A stretch of 64,000 nucleotides of DNA from Roseobacter ponti (lineage in GTDB: Bacteria > Pseudomonadota > Alphaproteobacteria > Rhodobacterales > Rhodobacteraceae): assembly GCF_012932215.1 (NCBI RefSeq), contig NZ_CP048788.1, forward strand, positions 3,038,001 through 3,102,000, read 5' to 3'. Below the pieces are notes generated by a model, which searched no databases, was not told the origin of the DNA, and worked only from the letters and a program-made list of their open reading frames with translations. A program made the translations under genes and the position numbers. The number at the start of each line of letters is the position of its first letter. Positions within the stretch are counted from its first letter, which is position 1. Below are positions 1 to 8,303 of the stretch, piece after piece.

Positions 1-332
1 TAGTTGCCGTGGTTGTTCATCAGCGGCGGCATCGGCCAGTTCGGAATGCGCAGCTGTCCTGCTTCACCCAGCATATAGAAGTTATCGTCTTTCACAGGAA
101 CGTTAAGGGGGGCGCCTTTGGCTTTCCAGTCGGGTATCAGCGCGTTGAGACCGGAGGGGTCCAGCACCGCACCGGAGAGGATATGCGCGCCGACCTCGGA
201 TCCTTTTTCCAGCACCACGACGTTACAGTCGGCATTAAGCTGTTTGAGGCGGATCGCTGCGGAAAGTCCCGCTGGCCCTGCACCAACAATTACAACATCG
301 TATTCCATTGCTTCGCGTTGCGTGTCAGTCAT
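1..332 (-). CDS. Electron transfer flavoprotein-ubiquinone oxidoreductase, N-terminal part
   Basis: Only the first 110 codons are in the window; the gene runs off the left edge. ETF-QO passes electrons from reduced ETF (fed by acyl-CoA, dimethylglycine and sarcosine dehydrogenases) to ubiquinone at the membrane. Seen: a Rossmann FAD-binding start, [17 protein letters not shown] at about residues 13-29, then [19 protein letters not shown], which is characteristic of this family. The start is the ATG at 330-332; a second in-frame ATG eight codons later (MEYDVVIVG) is also possible. Several ETF-dependent dehydrogenase families occur elsewhere in the window (10.7-12.4 kb and 28.4-30.9 kb). The family call is firm, but the Fe-S C-terminal domain cannot be seen. 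Confidence 0.9.
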   Translation of the reverse strand, partial: MTDTQREAMEYDVVIVGAGPAGLSAAIRLKQLNADCNVVVLEKGSEVGAHILSGAVLDPSGLNALIPDWKAKGAPLNVPVKDDNFYMLGEAGQLRIPNWPMPPLMNNHGN

Positions 333-494
333 CGGTCGGCTTCCCTTCTGTGACAGTCCGGCATGGCACTCCCGGATCAGTAATCGCTCGCGATTGGCTA
401 AACCAGGCGTTAGCACAATGCAATCGCAACGGAGCGTCAAAACCGCCCGCCAACTCTTTTCGCGGCCGGTTTTTGTGCACGTACCGCCGCGTGG

Positions 495-947
495 TCAGCC
501 GGGCCGGTCACCCATGAGATAGCGGGGACCGGGGCCCTTCTCCGCCACTTTGTCAGCGGGGTTGTAGAGCGCGCAGGTGGGCAGGCTCAGGCATCCACAG
601 CCGATGCATCCGTCCAGATTATCCCGCAGCCGCTCCAGCGTTTCGATCCGCGCGTTCAGCCTTGCACGAAAGCGGGTGGATATCCTCTTCCAGTCGGCTT
701 TCGTCGGCGTCCGCCCGCCAGGCAGATGATCAAGCTCCCGGCGAATTTCAGGCAGCGTAAAGCCGAACTGCCGGGCAATGATTACAAAGCTGAGGCGACG
801 AAGGTCCGAGCGTTCGAACCGCCGCTGTCCGCCCGGATTGCGCCAGGGCCGGATTAGCCCCTGTTCCTCGTAATAGCGGATTGCAGAAACCGCGAGGCCG
901 GTTCTCTGCGCCAGCGCACCAATGCTCAATCCGTCGCGTCCCGCCAT
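495..947 (-). CDS. soxR: Redox-sensitive MerR-family activator SoxR
   Basis: A 150-residue MerR-family transcription factor that senses redox-cycling compounds through a [2Fe-2S] cluster. Seen: an N-terminal winged helix (SIGALAQRTGLAVSAIRYYE at about residues 7-26, then the GGQRRF wing), a dimerisation helix, and the cluster motif CIGCGCLSLPTC, with the C-x2-C-x-C-x5-C spacing of enterobacterial SoxR, followed by NPAD. The ATG at 945-947 lies just beside the divergent promoter at 958-988, which carries a SoxR box. SoxR therefore probably controls the facing VOC gene. In non-enteric bacteria SoxR usually acts directly on a few target genes rather than through SoxS, which fits this arrangement. 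Confidence 0.95.
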   Translation of the reverse strand: MAGRDGLSIGALAQRTGLAVSAIRYYEEQGLIRPWRNPGGQRRFERSDLRRLSFVIIARQFGFTLPEIRRELDHLPGGRTPTKADWKRISTRFRARLNARIETLERLRDNLDGCIGCGCLSLPTCALYNPADKVAEKGPGPRYLMGDRPG

Positions 948-957
948 GACAGACCCC

Positions 958-988
958 TTGACCTCAAGTTAGCTTGAGGAATTACGAT
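958..988 (+). promoter_or_regulatory. SoxR box inside a 19-bp-spacer promoter
   Basis: Seen: -35 TTGACC (958-963), a 19-bp spacer, -10 TACGAT (983-988), and the near-perfect dyad CCTCAAGTTAGCTTGAGG at 962-979 between them. An overlong 19-bp spacer spanned by a dyad is the hallmark of promoters activated by MerR-family proteins, and this dyad matches the known SoxR box. The promoter reads rightward into the VOC gene at 1024; soxR lies immediately to the left on the opposite strand. Confidence 0.88.
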
Positions 989-1023
989 GACGGGAATCAT
1001 ACAACAGAACAAGGAAATTCCCG

Positions 1024-1404
1024 ATGCCCGCCGAACTGGAACACGCAAACATCACCGTCTCCGACGCCACAGCCACCGCTGCATGGATGAGCGGGCTTTT
1101 TGACTGGCACATCCGCTGGCAGGGCCCGAGCCTTGATGGCGGAATTTCCGTTCATGTCGGTACGGAGCGCACGTATATCGCGCTTTATCAGCCCTCCCGG
1201 ACTACACAGGAGGGCGACAACAGCTACACAACACGCGGCGGGCTGAACCATCTTGCTGTGACCGTAGATGATATCGCGGCAACAGAAAAAGCCGTCAGCA
1301 AAGCAGGTTTCACTGCGGTGAATCATGCGGATTATGAACCGGGGCTTCGGTTTTACTTCCACGATCATGACGGGATCGAGTACGAGGTCGTACAATACAC
1401 CTGA
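1024..1404 (+). CDS. VOC-fold protein (glyoxalase/bleomycin-resistance/dioxygenase superfamily)
   Basis: A 126-residue single-module vicinal-oxygen-chelate protein. Seen: the N-terminal [10 protein letters not shown] strand, a central [11 protein letters not shown] strand and the C-terminal [16 protein letters not shown] strand. These provide the usual His/Glu metal-ligand positions (H8, H78 and the Glu near residue 121). The start is the ATG at 1024, preceded by AAGGAAAT. The gene sits directly behind the SoxR-box promoter, so it is probably induced by redox-active compounds and may detoxify or sequester one. The exact substrate cannot be read from sequence, since VOC proteins include glyoxalases, dioxygenases and drug-binding proteins. 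Confidence 0.85.
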   Translation: MPAELEHANITVSDATATAAWMSGLFDWHIRWQGPSLDGGISVHVGTERTYIALYQPSRTTQEGDNSYTTRGGLNHLAVTVDDIAATEKAVSKAGFTAVNHADYEPGLRFYFHDHDGIEYEVVQYT

Positions 1405-1549
1405 GCCCCCGCAGCAGCCGCCAAAACCCGCCGGCTGCCCGTTGCACCCCCTTGCAATTCACCCCGCCCTCAGGTCAGGTAGGAACCATCTGAGATCCGC
1501 GGCCCCCCGGCGACACCGGGCGGGCCGCTGTAATTCGTGGAAGGCGCCG

Positions 1550-2020
1550 ATGGACAAGATACCGATGACCCGCAAAGGACATGCTGAACTTGAGGCTGAA
1601 CTCAAGCAGCTGAAGTCCGTGGAACGTCCGGCGATCATCAAGGCGATTGCCGAAGCGCGCGAGCACGGCGATCTGTCTGAGAATGCCGAGTACCATTCTG
1701 CACGCGAAAAGCAGTCTTTTATCGAAGGCCGTGTTAAAGAGCTCGAAGGTGTTCTGGGCCTTGCAGAGGTGATCGATCCGTCAAAGATGTCGGGCACGAT
1801 CAAATTCGGTGCGACCGTGACCCTCGTGGATGAAGACACGGATGAGGAAAAAACCTGGCAGATCGTCGGCGAACACGAGGCCAGCATCGAAAAAGGTCTG
1901 CTGAACATCAAATCGCCCATTGCACGGGCGCTGATTGGTAAGGATGAGGGCGACAGCGTTGAAGTGCGCACGCCCGGCGGGGAGAAATCCTACGAGGTTC
2001 TCAAAATCGTTTACGCCTGA
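1550..2020 (+). CDS. greA: Transcription elongation factor GreA
   Basis: A 156-residue secondary-channel factor that stimulates RNA polymerase to cleave backtracked transcripts. Seen: an N-terminal antiparallel coiled coil with the loop motif [17 protein letters not shown] (about residues 38-54), including the acidic D and E at the tip, and a C-terminal FKBP-like domain from about residue 80 ([18 protein letters not shown] to SYEVLKIVY). The start is the ATG at 1550 ([11 protein letters not shown]), which matches the usual GreA start. The same frame extends upstream as far as 1325 with no stop, but that part overlaps the VOC gene and does not look like GreA. The length is normal for the family. 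Confidence 0.96.
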   Translation: MDKIPMTRKGHAELEAELKQLKSVERPAIIKAIAEAREHGDLSENAEYHSAREKQSFIEGRVKELEGVLGLAEVIDPSKMSGTIKFGATVTLVDEDTDEEKTWQIVGEHEASIEKGLLNIKSPIARALIGKDEGDSVEVRTPGGEKSYEVLKIVYA

Positions 2021-2034
2021 CAGGACCAGCTGAC

Positions 2035-3078
2035 ATGGCCGACCAAAGACCTGACGAGGAAGATGCACCGGCCCAGGCGCGGCCAACGCCGCTGGGCATC
2101 TATGACCGCCCGCAGACCGAAGGCATCACCAACATCGAAATCATCGCCATCGCGCTTTCGGTGTTCTGGCTGCTGGCGTCGGGGTTGTTTTTCCTGCTGA
2201 TGCCGTCGGGCGACGGAAATGCGGAGCCGGGCAGCATGAGTTTCGTGATGGTGATGCTGTCGGTGTTTATGCCGGTCGGTATGATCTGGGTCGCCGCCAC
2301 AGCCGCACGGTCGAGCCGGGTGATGCGCGAGGAAAGCCAGCGTCTGCAAACCGCAATCGACGCCATACGCCATGCCTATATCGCACAGAACCATGCCGCC
2401 GGCGCCGGCAGTGATGCGGCCTCTATCACCCGTAAGCTCGACGAAATTGCTGCTGCTGCGCGTAAAACTGAAACTGTACTGGCAACTTTCACGTCGCGAC
2501 GCGAGCCCGAGGGTGCCCCGCAGAATGCCCGCGTTGCACCTGCACCGCAGCCGGTCGATGACCAGCCGGTGCTTGCCCTTGGCACCCCTTCCGAGGATAT
2601 CGCTCCGCCGCTTGCCACAGCCGATTTTATCCGCGCGCTCAACTTTCCGGAAACCTCGGAAGATGAGGCCGGGTTCTCAGCGCTGCGCCGCGCGCTGCGT
2701 GACCGGCCTGCCGCACAGCTGATCCAGGCGGCCCAGGATGTGCTCACCCTGCTCAGCCAGGACGGGATATACATGGACGACCTGCAGCCGGACCGGGCGC
2801 GGACCGAAGTCTGGCGTCAGTTTGCCCGGGGTGTGCGGGGCCGTCCGGTGGCCTCGCTCGGAGGGATCCGTGACCGGTCTTCACTGGCGCTGACGGCAGG
2901 GCGCATGAAACAGGACCCGATTTTCCGCGACGCCGCGCATCACTTTCTGCGCCGGTTTGACAAGACCTTCGTCGCTTTTGAAGACGGTGCTTCGGATGCG
3001 GATATTTCTGCGCTGGCCGAGACGAGGACTGCGCGGGCCTTTATGCTGCTCGGGCGCGTTGCCGGTACCTTCGACTGA
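2035..3078 (+). CDS. Hypothetical protein with two N-terminal membrane segments
   Basis: A 347-residue protein I cannot place in a named family. Seen: a short, acidic, Pro/Ala-rich N terminus; two hydrophobic helices (about residues 39-57, IAIALSVFWLLASGLFFLL, and about 69-88, FVMVMLSVFMPVGMIWVAAT); a probable coiled coil (about 96-145, rich in E, Q and R); an Ala/Pro-rich linker; and a mainly helical C-terminal half. It starts 14 bp after the greA stop, so the two may be cotranscribed, and it converges on moeA with a 20-bp gap. The layout suggests an inner-membrane hairpin with a large cytoplasmic domain. No catalytic motif was seen. Confidence 0.8.
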   Translation: MADQRPDEEDAPAQARPTPLGIYDRPQTEGITNIEIIAIALSVFWLLASGLFFLLMPSGDGNAEPGSMSFVMVMLSVFMPVGMIWVAATAARSSRVMREESQRLQTAIDAIRHAYIAQNHAAGAGSDAASITRKLDEIAAAARKTETVLATFTSRREPEGAPQNARVAPAPQPVDDQPVLALGTPSEDIAPPLATADFIRALNFPETSEDEAGFSALRRALRDRPAAQLIQAAQDVLTLLSQDGIYMDDLQPDRARTEVWRQFARGVRGRPVASLGGIRDRSSLALTAGRMKQDPIFRDAAHHFLRRFDKTFVAFEDGASDADISALAETRTARAFMLLGRVAGTFD

Positions 3079-3098
3079 CGGGCCCCTGCCCGGTCGGT

Positions 3099-5228
3099 TC
3101 AGAGCCCGAAACCTGAAAAGGGGATGTATCGCACCTGAACACCAGGTGTAATCGTCGCGGCACCGGGCGGCAGTTCCACAAGGCCCTCCGCCCAGGACAA
3201 CCCGCTGATGCGCCCGGAACCTTCCGAGGCAAAAACCTCCGCCGCACCGTCACGGATCCGCGCGCGCAGATACTCCGTGCGCCCGGATTTTTTCTTTTTG
3301 CTGAAGGCCGCCGGCACCATAAAGCCCTGCGGTCCGGACCAGCGACCACCGGCCATCACCGACAGCGCCGGGCGCGCAAATATCAGTGCGCATACCATTG
3401 CCGCCACCGGGTTACCGGGCAGGCCAAAGACCGGCACTCCGTTCCACATCCCCAGCGCCAGCGGTCGCCCCGGTTTTACGGCAATGCGCCAGAGCTGCAT
3501 CGTACCGGTCTCCTGCAGCAGCGCTGAGACATGATCCTCATCACCCGCCGATGCGCCGCCGCTGGTGAGGATAACATCCGCCCGGCGCGATGCCTCATCA
3601 AGCCGGGCCCGCAATTCCGCGCGGTTATCCCCAACGCGGCCCATGTCCACACCGGTATGGTCACAGCGCCGGATCAGCTCCAGCAGCATCGGGCGGTTTG
3701 CATCAAAAATCTGTCCGTCTGCTGCCGTTTCACCAGCTTCGACCAGTTCCGCGCCGGTCGAGAGCACAGCAACACGCAGCGGGTCATGCACCTGCACCTC
3801 GCGCGTACCGGTTGCTGCCAGCAAAGCCGCCTCGGCCGGACCGATCCGCAGCCCGCCGGCCAGAACCTGCGCGCCGGCTTTGATATCCTCTCCGGCTTTG
3901 CGGGTGTTGGCACCCGCTTTGACCGGACCGTGCAGCACAACATGACCGTCCGTGATCCGCACGTCTTCCTGCAGGACTACGGTGTCGATACCGGCAGGCA
4001 GGGCGGCCCCGGTCAGAACGCGCAGGGCGTGGCCAGGGGTAAGAACACCGGGCGCATCGCCCGCGGCGGCACGACCTGTGGCCAGAGGCAGCCGGTGCAA
4101 CCCCTCAGGCAGACCGCCGGCAAAGCCGTACCCGTCCACAGCCGTATTCGGCAGCGGCGGGTTGGCACGTGCGGCCAGCACCCCTGCTGCGGTGATGCGC
4201 CCGGTCGCCTCCCCCACCGGCACGCGGCGCACCGGGGTAACGGGAGTGAGATTACGCTTCAGATGGTCCAGCGCCTCGTCCACCGGGGTCCAGTGGACAC
4301 CGGGCGGCAGAGCAAAGCAGTCGTTGCGCAGGGGGGGCACGTCGCGATCAGTGGCGGCCAGTTCAGACAACCGCGCCGCGTGGCCGGCCCCGAGAATCCA
4401 TGCTTCTTCGCACGCCTCGTCCGGATACTCCTCCAGCATCGCCTGCAACTCAGGCGCCCCGAGTGCGGAGAGCGCACGCGACAGAGCCGTCACCTGAACG
4501 GCATCCCTGATGGACCCGGCAGGGGCTGTCGCCAGTGCTGTGCGCACTGCCGGTTCAATCAGTCCCGGCCAGATCTCGGCCAGCACAACAGGTGCTTCCT
4601 GCCAGTCGGTGAACGGCCAGACCGCTACGCCCGCCAGTCTGCGCAGGCGCGCCAGAACCGGCAGCCCCATAAGGATCTGACTGCCGACGGTGGGGTTGTA
4701 GAAAAGCTGGAAACAGCTCGATGAGGCGCCTGATTTCAGGTCGCAGCTGCGCCGCTCTGAGACCACATCATATCGGATGCCTTCTTTGCGGTAGGGAATG
4801 CCGGGCCAGCGGTCTTTGTGCGATTTGCCCCAGAACGGCCCTGCCCCTTCAAAGATCGCGTTCATCTCTTCGGCGATGTCAAATCGGTTATTAGTACTGT
4901 CAGGGTGATCGGTGATCCGGGCCTCGAACCAGTCCCAGAGATCAAGCGGATCATCTGAGCCTGTCACCCTGCGGGCAAAGCCTCGCGGATAGCCGAAGGG
5001 AAAGTCAAACCCGACCAGAAGGCGCCGTCCTGCGGCCTGTTCCTCCCTGATGATCGAAGCGATGCGTGCCTCTGCGCTGTGCCGGTCGCGGCAGTATTCA
5101 GGCTCTGCCGGTTCGCCGTTCCGTACGATCCCCAGCCAGATAGCGTCCTTTTTCGGCCGGGTCGGCCCACGGGTTGAGGCCGCAGACCAGTCTACTGTCA
5201 GAAAGCTCTGAAAGCCCGTCACAGGCAA
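3099..5228 (-). CDS. moeA: Molybdopterin molybdotransferase MoeA with an extra N-terminal DUF429-like domain
   Basis: A 709-residue fusion. The C-terminal part (about residues 320-709) is a complete MoeA, which inserts molybdate into adenylated molybdopterin: NTAVDGYGF, a TGAALPAGIDTVVLQED region, VAVLSTGAEL, DANRPML, TSGGASAGDEDHV and KPGRPLALG...FGLPGNPVA are all present. Ordinary MoeA is about 390-410 residues, so about 310 residues are extra. The N-terminal part starts with a strand ending in VDWSAAST, then has VGFDFPFGYP and LAEIWPGL; this pattern resembles the RNase H-like DUF429 fold (an inference). It is the last gene of fdhD-mobA-mobB-moeA and overlaps mobB by 10 bp, so expression is probably coupled. 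The role of the N-terminal domain is unknown. Confidence 0.9.
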   Translation of the reverse strand: MPVTGFQSFLTVDWSAASTRGPTRPKKDAIWLGIVRNGEPAEPEYCRDRHSAEARIASIIREEQAAGRRLLVGFDFPFGYPRGFARRVTGSDDPLDLWDWFEARITDHPDSTNNRFDIAEEMNAIFEGAGPFWGKSHKDRWPGIPYRKEGIRYDVVSERRSCDLKSGASSSCFQLFYNPTVGSQILMGLPVLARLRRLAGVAVWPFTDWQEAPVVLAEIWPGLIEPAVRTALATAPAGSIRDAVQVTALSRALSALGAPELQAMLEEYPDEACEEAWILGAGHAARLSELAATDRDVPPLRNDCFALPPGVHWTPVDEALDHLKRNLTPVTPVRRVPVGEATGRITAAGVLAARANPPLPNTAVDGYGFAGGLPEGLHRLPLATGRAAAGDAPGVLTPGHALRVLTGAALPAGIDTVVLQEDVRITDGHVVLHGPVKAGANTRKAGEDIKAGAQVLAGGLRIGPAEAALLAATGTREVQVHDPLRVAVLSTGAELVEAGETAADGQIFDANRPMLLELIRRCDHTGVDMGRVGDNRAELRARLDEASRRADVILTSGGASAGDEDHVSALLQETGTMQLWRIAVKPGRPLALGMWNGVPVFGLPGNPVAAMVCALIFARPALSVMAGGRWSGPQGFMVPAAFSKKKKSGRTEYLRARIRDGAAEVFASEGSGRISGLSWAEGLVELPPGAATITPGVQVRYIPFSGFGL

Positions 5229-5710
5229 GTCTCCTGCAGGATAAAATCAGCAATCGCCGGCGCGTCGTTAAGGTCAAAAACCGGGCGGTCGAGTTTCATC
5301 GGCGTGTCACTGGCAACGGCACGGATTGTCGGATCATCAGGTGCGATCAGAGGGTTGCCTGTCTCTGCGCGGAAGGCTTCGATCTTTGGGTGCGCATCAC
5401 GTTTGTAACCTTCGATCAGCACAAGATCGACCGGCGAAAGTCTGGAAAGCAGTTCATCCAGTGAAGGCTCGGGTGTGCCGCGCAGCTCGTGCATCAGAGC
5501 AACGCGTCTGCGCGAGGCCAGCAGCACCTCACTGGCTCCGGCGGTGCGATGGCGATAGCTGTCCTTGCCCGGGTGATCCACATCGAAAACATGATGCGCA
5601 TGCTTAACCGTCGAGACCGAAAACCCGCGCCCGCAGATTTCCGACACCAGCCGCTCCATAAGCCCCGTCTTGCCCGCGTTCTTCCAGCCGACAACGCCGT
5701 AAATCTTCAT
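5219..5710 (-). CDS. mobB: Molybdopterin-guanine dinucleotide biosynthesis protein MobB
   Basis: A 163-residue P-loop GTPase that assists MobA in making the guanine dinucleotide form of the cofactor. Seen: MKIYGVVGWKNAGKT at the N terminus, where GWKNAGKT is the Walker A motif; STVKHAHHVFDVDHPGKDS, the typical MobB segment; SPVDLVLIEGYKRDAHPKIE (Walker B region plus the family motif); and a C-terminal DDAPAIADFIL. The length is normal. It overlaps mobA upstream by 4 bp and moeA downstream by 10 bp, so the three are likely translated as a coupled unit. Confidence 0.95.
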   Translation of the reverse strand: MKIYGVVGWKNAGKTGLMERLVSEICGRGFSVSTVKHAHHVFDVDHPGKDSYRHRTAGASEVLLASRRRVALMHELRGTPEPSLDELLSRLSPVDLVLIEGYKRDAHPKIEAFRAETGNPLIAPDDPTIRAVASDTPMKLDRPVFDLNDAPAIADFILQETCL

Positions 5711-6315
5711 AAGAGGCCTTCTGCACGTTTGAGGTCTTCAGGTGTATTGACGTTGAAAAAGGGATCGAAGCCTGCCACCGGGAAAAGCGCTTCCCGCCCG
5801 CCGTGACGGTCCGTCCAGAGCACGACCTTGCGCAGCCCGTCGTGCAGAGCGGCGCGCAGATCATCGCGCAACGCCACCGGCCAGAGACCAAAGGTCGGGT
5901 GGCGGACCTTGCCCCGCACGGGATCGGGGGTCGCGGCGAGCACCAGAGGATGCTGCATGCCTTCGGCCGCCATCAGCAGACGCGGCACCAGATCAGCCGG
6001 GAAAAACGGCGTGTCAGCCGCCGCCGTGACGATCATCTCATCACCCTGTTCTGCCGCCCGGTCGAGACCGGCAAGCACGCCGGCCAGCGGGCCTGCATAG
6101 CCATCAATGCTGTCGGCAAGGACCGGCAGACCGAGCGTTGCAAACCGCGCCGGATCTCCGTTTGCATTCAGGGCGAGACCTGCGACCTGCGGGGCCAGCC
6201 TGTCGATGACATGACCCAGCAGTGTCGTGCGGCCCAGCGGCAGCAGCCCCTTGTCGCCGCCGCCCATGCGGCTTGCGAGACCACCGGCGAGGATCACACC
6301 CGGCGGCTGTTTCAT
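5707..6315 (-). CDS. mobA: Molybdenum cofactor guanylyltransferase MobA
   Basis: A 202-residue nucleotidyltransferase that joins GMP from GTP to Mo-molybdopterin, giving the MGD cofactor used by DMSO-reductase-family enzymes. Seen: the N-terminal GVILAGGLASRMGGGDKGLL signature, a GPLAGVLAGL segment, the metal-binding TAAADTPFFP, HPTFGLWPV and a C-terminal FFNVNTPEDL. The length is normal for MobA. The ATG overlaps the fdhD stop by 4 bp. Together with fdhD this suggests the operon serves a formate dehydrogenase or another MGD enzyme encoded elsewhere. Confidence 0.96.
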   Translation of the reverse strand: MKQPPGVILAGGLASRMGGGDKGLLPLGRTTLLGHVIDRLAPQVAGLALNANGDPARFATLGLPVLADSIDGYAGPLAGVLAGLDRAAEQGDEMIVTAAADTPFFPADLVPRLLMAAEGMQHPLVLAATPDPVRGKVRHPTFGLWPVALRDDLRAALHDGLRKVVLWTDRHGGREALFPVAGFDPFFNVNTPEDLKRAEGLL

Positions 6316-7199
6316 GCCGCCCCCCTGCGGCCGGCGCGACGCGGCTCATCGGGCACATCCGAGGGGTCCGCGTCGCGCACCAGGCGCTCTTCTCCGGCAA
6401 GACAGACAAACCGGCGCCCCTTCATCCGGCCGATGAGTGTCAGCCCGACCTCGCGGGCGATCTCAACGCCCCAGGCCGTAAAACCCGATCTGGAGGCCAG
6501 AACCGGAATGCCCATCATCGCTGTTTTGATTACCATCTCGGAGGTCAGACGGCCTGTGGTATAAAGGATCTTATCATCAGCAGCGACCTTTTCCGACAAC
6601 ATCCAGCCGGCGATTTTATCGACCGCATTGTGCCGGCCCACATCCTCCATATAGACCAGCGGGCGGTTCGCAGAGCAGAGCACAGTGCCGTGAATGGCGC
6701 CCGCCTCAAGATATAGCGACGGCGTACGGTTGATCCGCGCACTCAGACTGTAAAGCCAGCTTGTGCGCACCGGGGCAGGCGCCAGTTCCACGCCCTCAAG
6801 CCCCTCCATCATATCGCCGAAGACCGTCCCCACAGCACAGCCGCTGGTGCGGGTCTTTTTGCGCATCTTTTCCTCATAGTCCGTCTTACGCGCAGTGCGT
6901 ACGATTACCGTTTCCAGCTCTTCGTCATAATCAGTGCCGGTGATCTCGTCGGCATCACTGATCATGCCCTGATTGCGCAGAAACCCCAGCGCCAGATAAC
7001 CGGGATAATCGCCGATTGTCATAGCGGTCACGATCTCCTGTGCATTGAGGAAAATCGTCAGCGGCCGTTCCTCAACCACGCTGGCCGTCACGGCCACACC
7101 GTCCTGATCCGTACCCGCAACGGCCCGTGTCAGCCGCGGCGCCTGCGGGTCAGGTGCGATCAGGTAATCGCTGGTGTCATCTATCCTTGCCAATTGCAT
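6312..7199 (-). CDS. fdhD: Formate dehydrogenase accessory sulfurtransferase FdhD
   Basis: A 295-residue protein that, in the known family, transfers sulfur from a cysteine desulfurase to the molybdenum cofactor of formate dehydrogenase. Seen: VEERPLTIFLNAQEIVTAM, MEDVGRHNAVDKIAGW, YTTGRLTSEMVIKTAM and a final IGRMKGRRFVCL, all typical. The conserved cysteine loop reads SGCAVGT, so only the first cysteine of the CxxC found in the E. coli protein is present. I chose the ATG at 7197-7199 (MQLARIDD). The frame is open further upstream to 7442, but that stretch overlaps divergent azlC. The spacing from a G-rich stretch to this ATG is very short, so the start is uncertain by a few codons. Confidence 0.92.
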   Translation of the reverse strand: MQLARIDDTSDYLIAPDPQAPRLTRAVAGTDQDGVAVTASVVEERPLTIFLNAQEIVTAMTIGDYPGYLALGFLRNQGMISDADEITGTDYDEELETVIVRTARKTDYEEKMRKKTRTSGCAVGTVFGDMMEGLEGVELAPAPVRTSWLYSLSARINRTPSLYLEAGAIHGTVLCSANRPLVYMEDVGRHNAVDKIAGWMLSEKVAADDKILYTTGRLTSEMVIKTAMMGIPVLASRSGFTAWGVEIAREVGLTLIGRMKGRRFVCLAGEERLVRDADPSDVPDEPRRAGRRGAA

Positions 7200-7248
7200 C
7201 CCCCCGGGCTCTGAGATAGGCCTCCCGCATAACTTTATAAAGCATCTC

Positions 7249-7980
7249 ATGCCCTCCACCACCGCGAAAACACTCACGCCCCGGCGCGCGTTCTGGAAAG
7301 GCTTCCGGGATGGCACGCCCTTTGTGCTGGTTGTCGGCCCTTTTGCGGTACTCTTCGGGGTTCTGGCTGCTGAGGCCGGGCTTAATGTGCTGGAAATTCT
7401 GGTATTTTCGGTTGTTGTGATCGCGGGAGCTGCGCAGTTCACTGCCCTGCAGCTGATGACCGAAGACGCGCCGACCGTGATCGTTCTGGCCTCGGCACTG
7501 GCTGTGAACCTGCGTATGGCGATGTACTCGGCTTCGCTGACGCCCTGGATCGGGGCCGCACCGCTGTGGCAGCGGGCGATCGCCGCCTATTTCGTGCTCG
7601 ATCAGTCCTATGCCTGTTCCATCGTTCAGTTCGAAAAAGCGCCTGATATGAGCATCCCGGCGCGCGTCGCCTATTTCGCCGGCGCGGTCTGCCCGGTGGT
7701 GCCGGTGTGGTATGGTGCTACGGTCGCGGGGGCACTTATCGGCACACAGATCCCCGAGAGCTGGGCGCTGGATTTTGCGCTGCCGATTACCTTTCTGGCG
7801 ATGATCGCTCCGATGCTGCGCACGCCCGCGCATGTGATTGCTGCCCTCGTGGCAGTGGTCGTGAGCCTGCTGGCAGCGGGCGTGCCGTATTCGCTGGGCC
7901 TGATCATCGCGGGTATTTCGGGCATGATGGCCGGCGCGCGCGCTGAACTCTGGGCAGATGCACGAAGGGCCGCAGCATGA
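7249..7980 (+). CDS. azlC: AzlC-type branched-chain amino acid exporter, large subunit
   Basis: A 243-residue polytopic inner-membrane protein of the AzlC family, which works with AzlD to export branched-chain amino acids or analogues. Seen: FWKGFRDGTPFVLVVGPFAVLFG near the N terminus, the family segment AAQFTALQLM and LAVNLRMAMYSASLTPW, and several strongly hydrophobic helices. I chose the ATG at 7249, 49 bp from the divergent fdhD start. The open frame begins earlier, at 7174, but that part lies over the fdhD start region and is polar. The gene overlaps azlD by 4 bp. Confidence 0.92.
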   Translation: MPSTTAKTLTPRRAFWKGFRDGTPFVLVVGPFAVLFGVLAAEAGLNVLEILVFSVVVIAGAAQFTALQLMTEDAPTVIVLASALAVNLRMAMYSASLTPWIGAAPLWQRAIAAYFVLDQSYACSIVQFEKAPDMSIPARVAYFAGAVCPVVPVWYGATVAGALIGTQIPESWALDFALPITFLAMIAPMLRTPAHVIAALVAVVVSLLAAGVPYSLGLIIAGISGMMAGARAELWADARRAAA

Positions 7981-8303
7981 TTGATGCGTCCACCCTGTGG
8001 ATTGTGATCATCGGCCTCGGGCTGGGCAGCTATCTGCTGCGCTTTGCGTTTCTCGGTCTGGTCGGTGACCGCCCGATCCCGCCCTGGCTGCTGCGTCATC
8101 TGCGCTATACCGCTGTTGCGGTGCTGCCGGCGCTTGCCGTGCCGCAGGTTGTCTGGCCCCAGGCCACCGGTGGTGCGCCGGATGCGCCGCGCATGATCGC
8201 GGCCGCTGTCACTGTGCTTGTCGGTCTGTGGACAAAGAATGTGATTGCGGCGATCGTTTGTGGTGCGGGCACGCTTTACGGTCTGCTCTGGCTGCTGGGT
8301 TAG
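7977..8303 (+). CDS. azlD: AzlD-family small subunit of the branched-chain amino acid exporter
   Basis: A 108-residue membrane protein with four predicted helices. Seen: LWIVIIGLGLGSYLLRFAF at the N terminus, the polar PPWLLRHLRYTAVAVLPALA segment typical of AzlD, and a TKNVIAAIVCGAGTLYGLLW C-terminal helix. The ATG overlaps the azlC stop (ATGA), so the two subunits are likely made together. Its 3' end overlaps the convergent lipoprotein gene by 4 bp. Confidence 0.92.
   Translation: MIDASTLWIVIIGLGLGSYLLRFAFLGLVGDRPIPPWLLRHLRYTAVAVLPALAVPQVVWPQATGGAPDAPRMIAAAVTVLVGLWTKNVIAAIVCGAGTLYGLLWLLG

Noticed and set aside
1325-1549. Upstream extension of greA by 75 codons
   Set aside because: It overlaps the VOC gene and is Pro/Arg-rich; GreA proteins start as at 1550.
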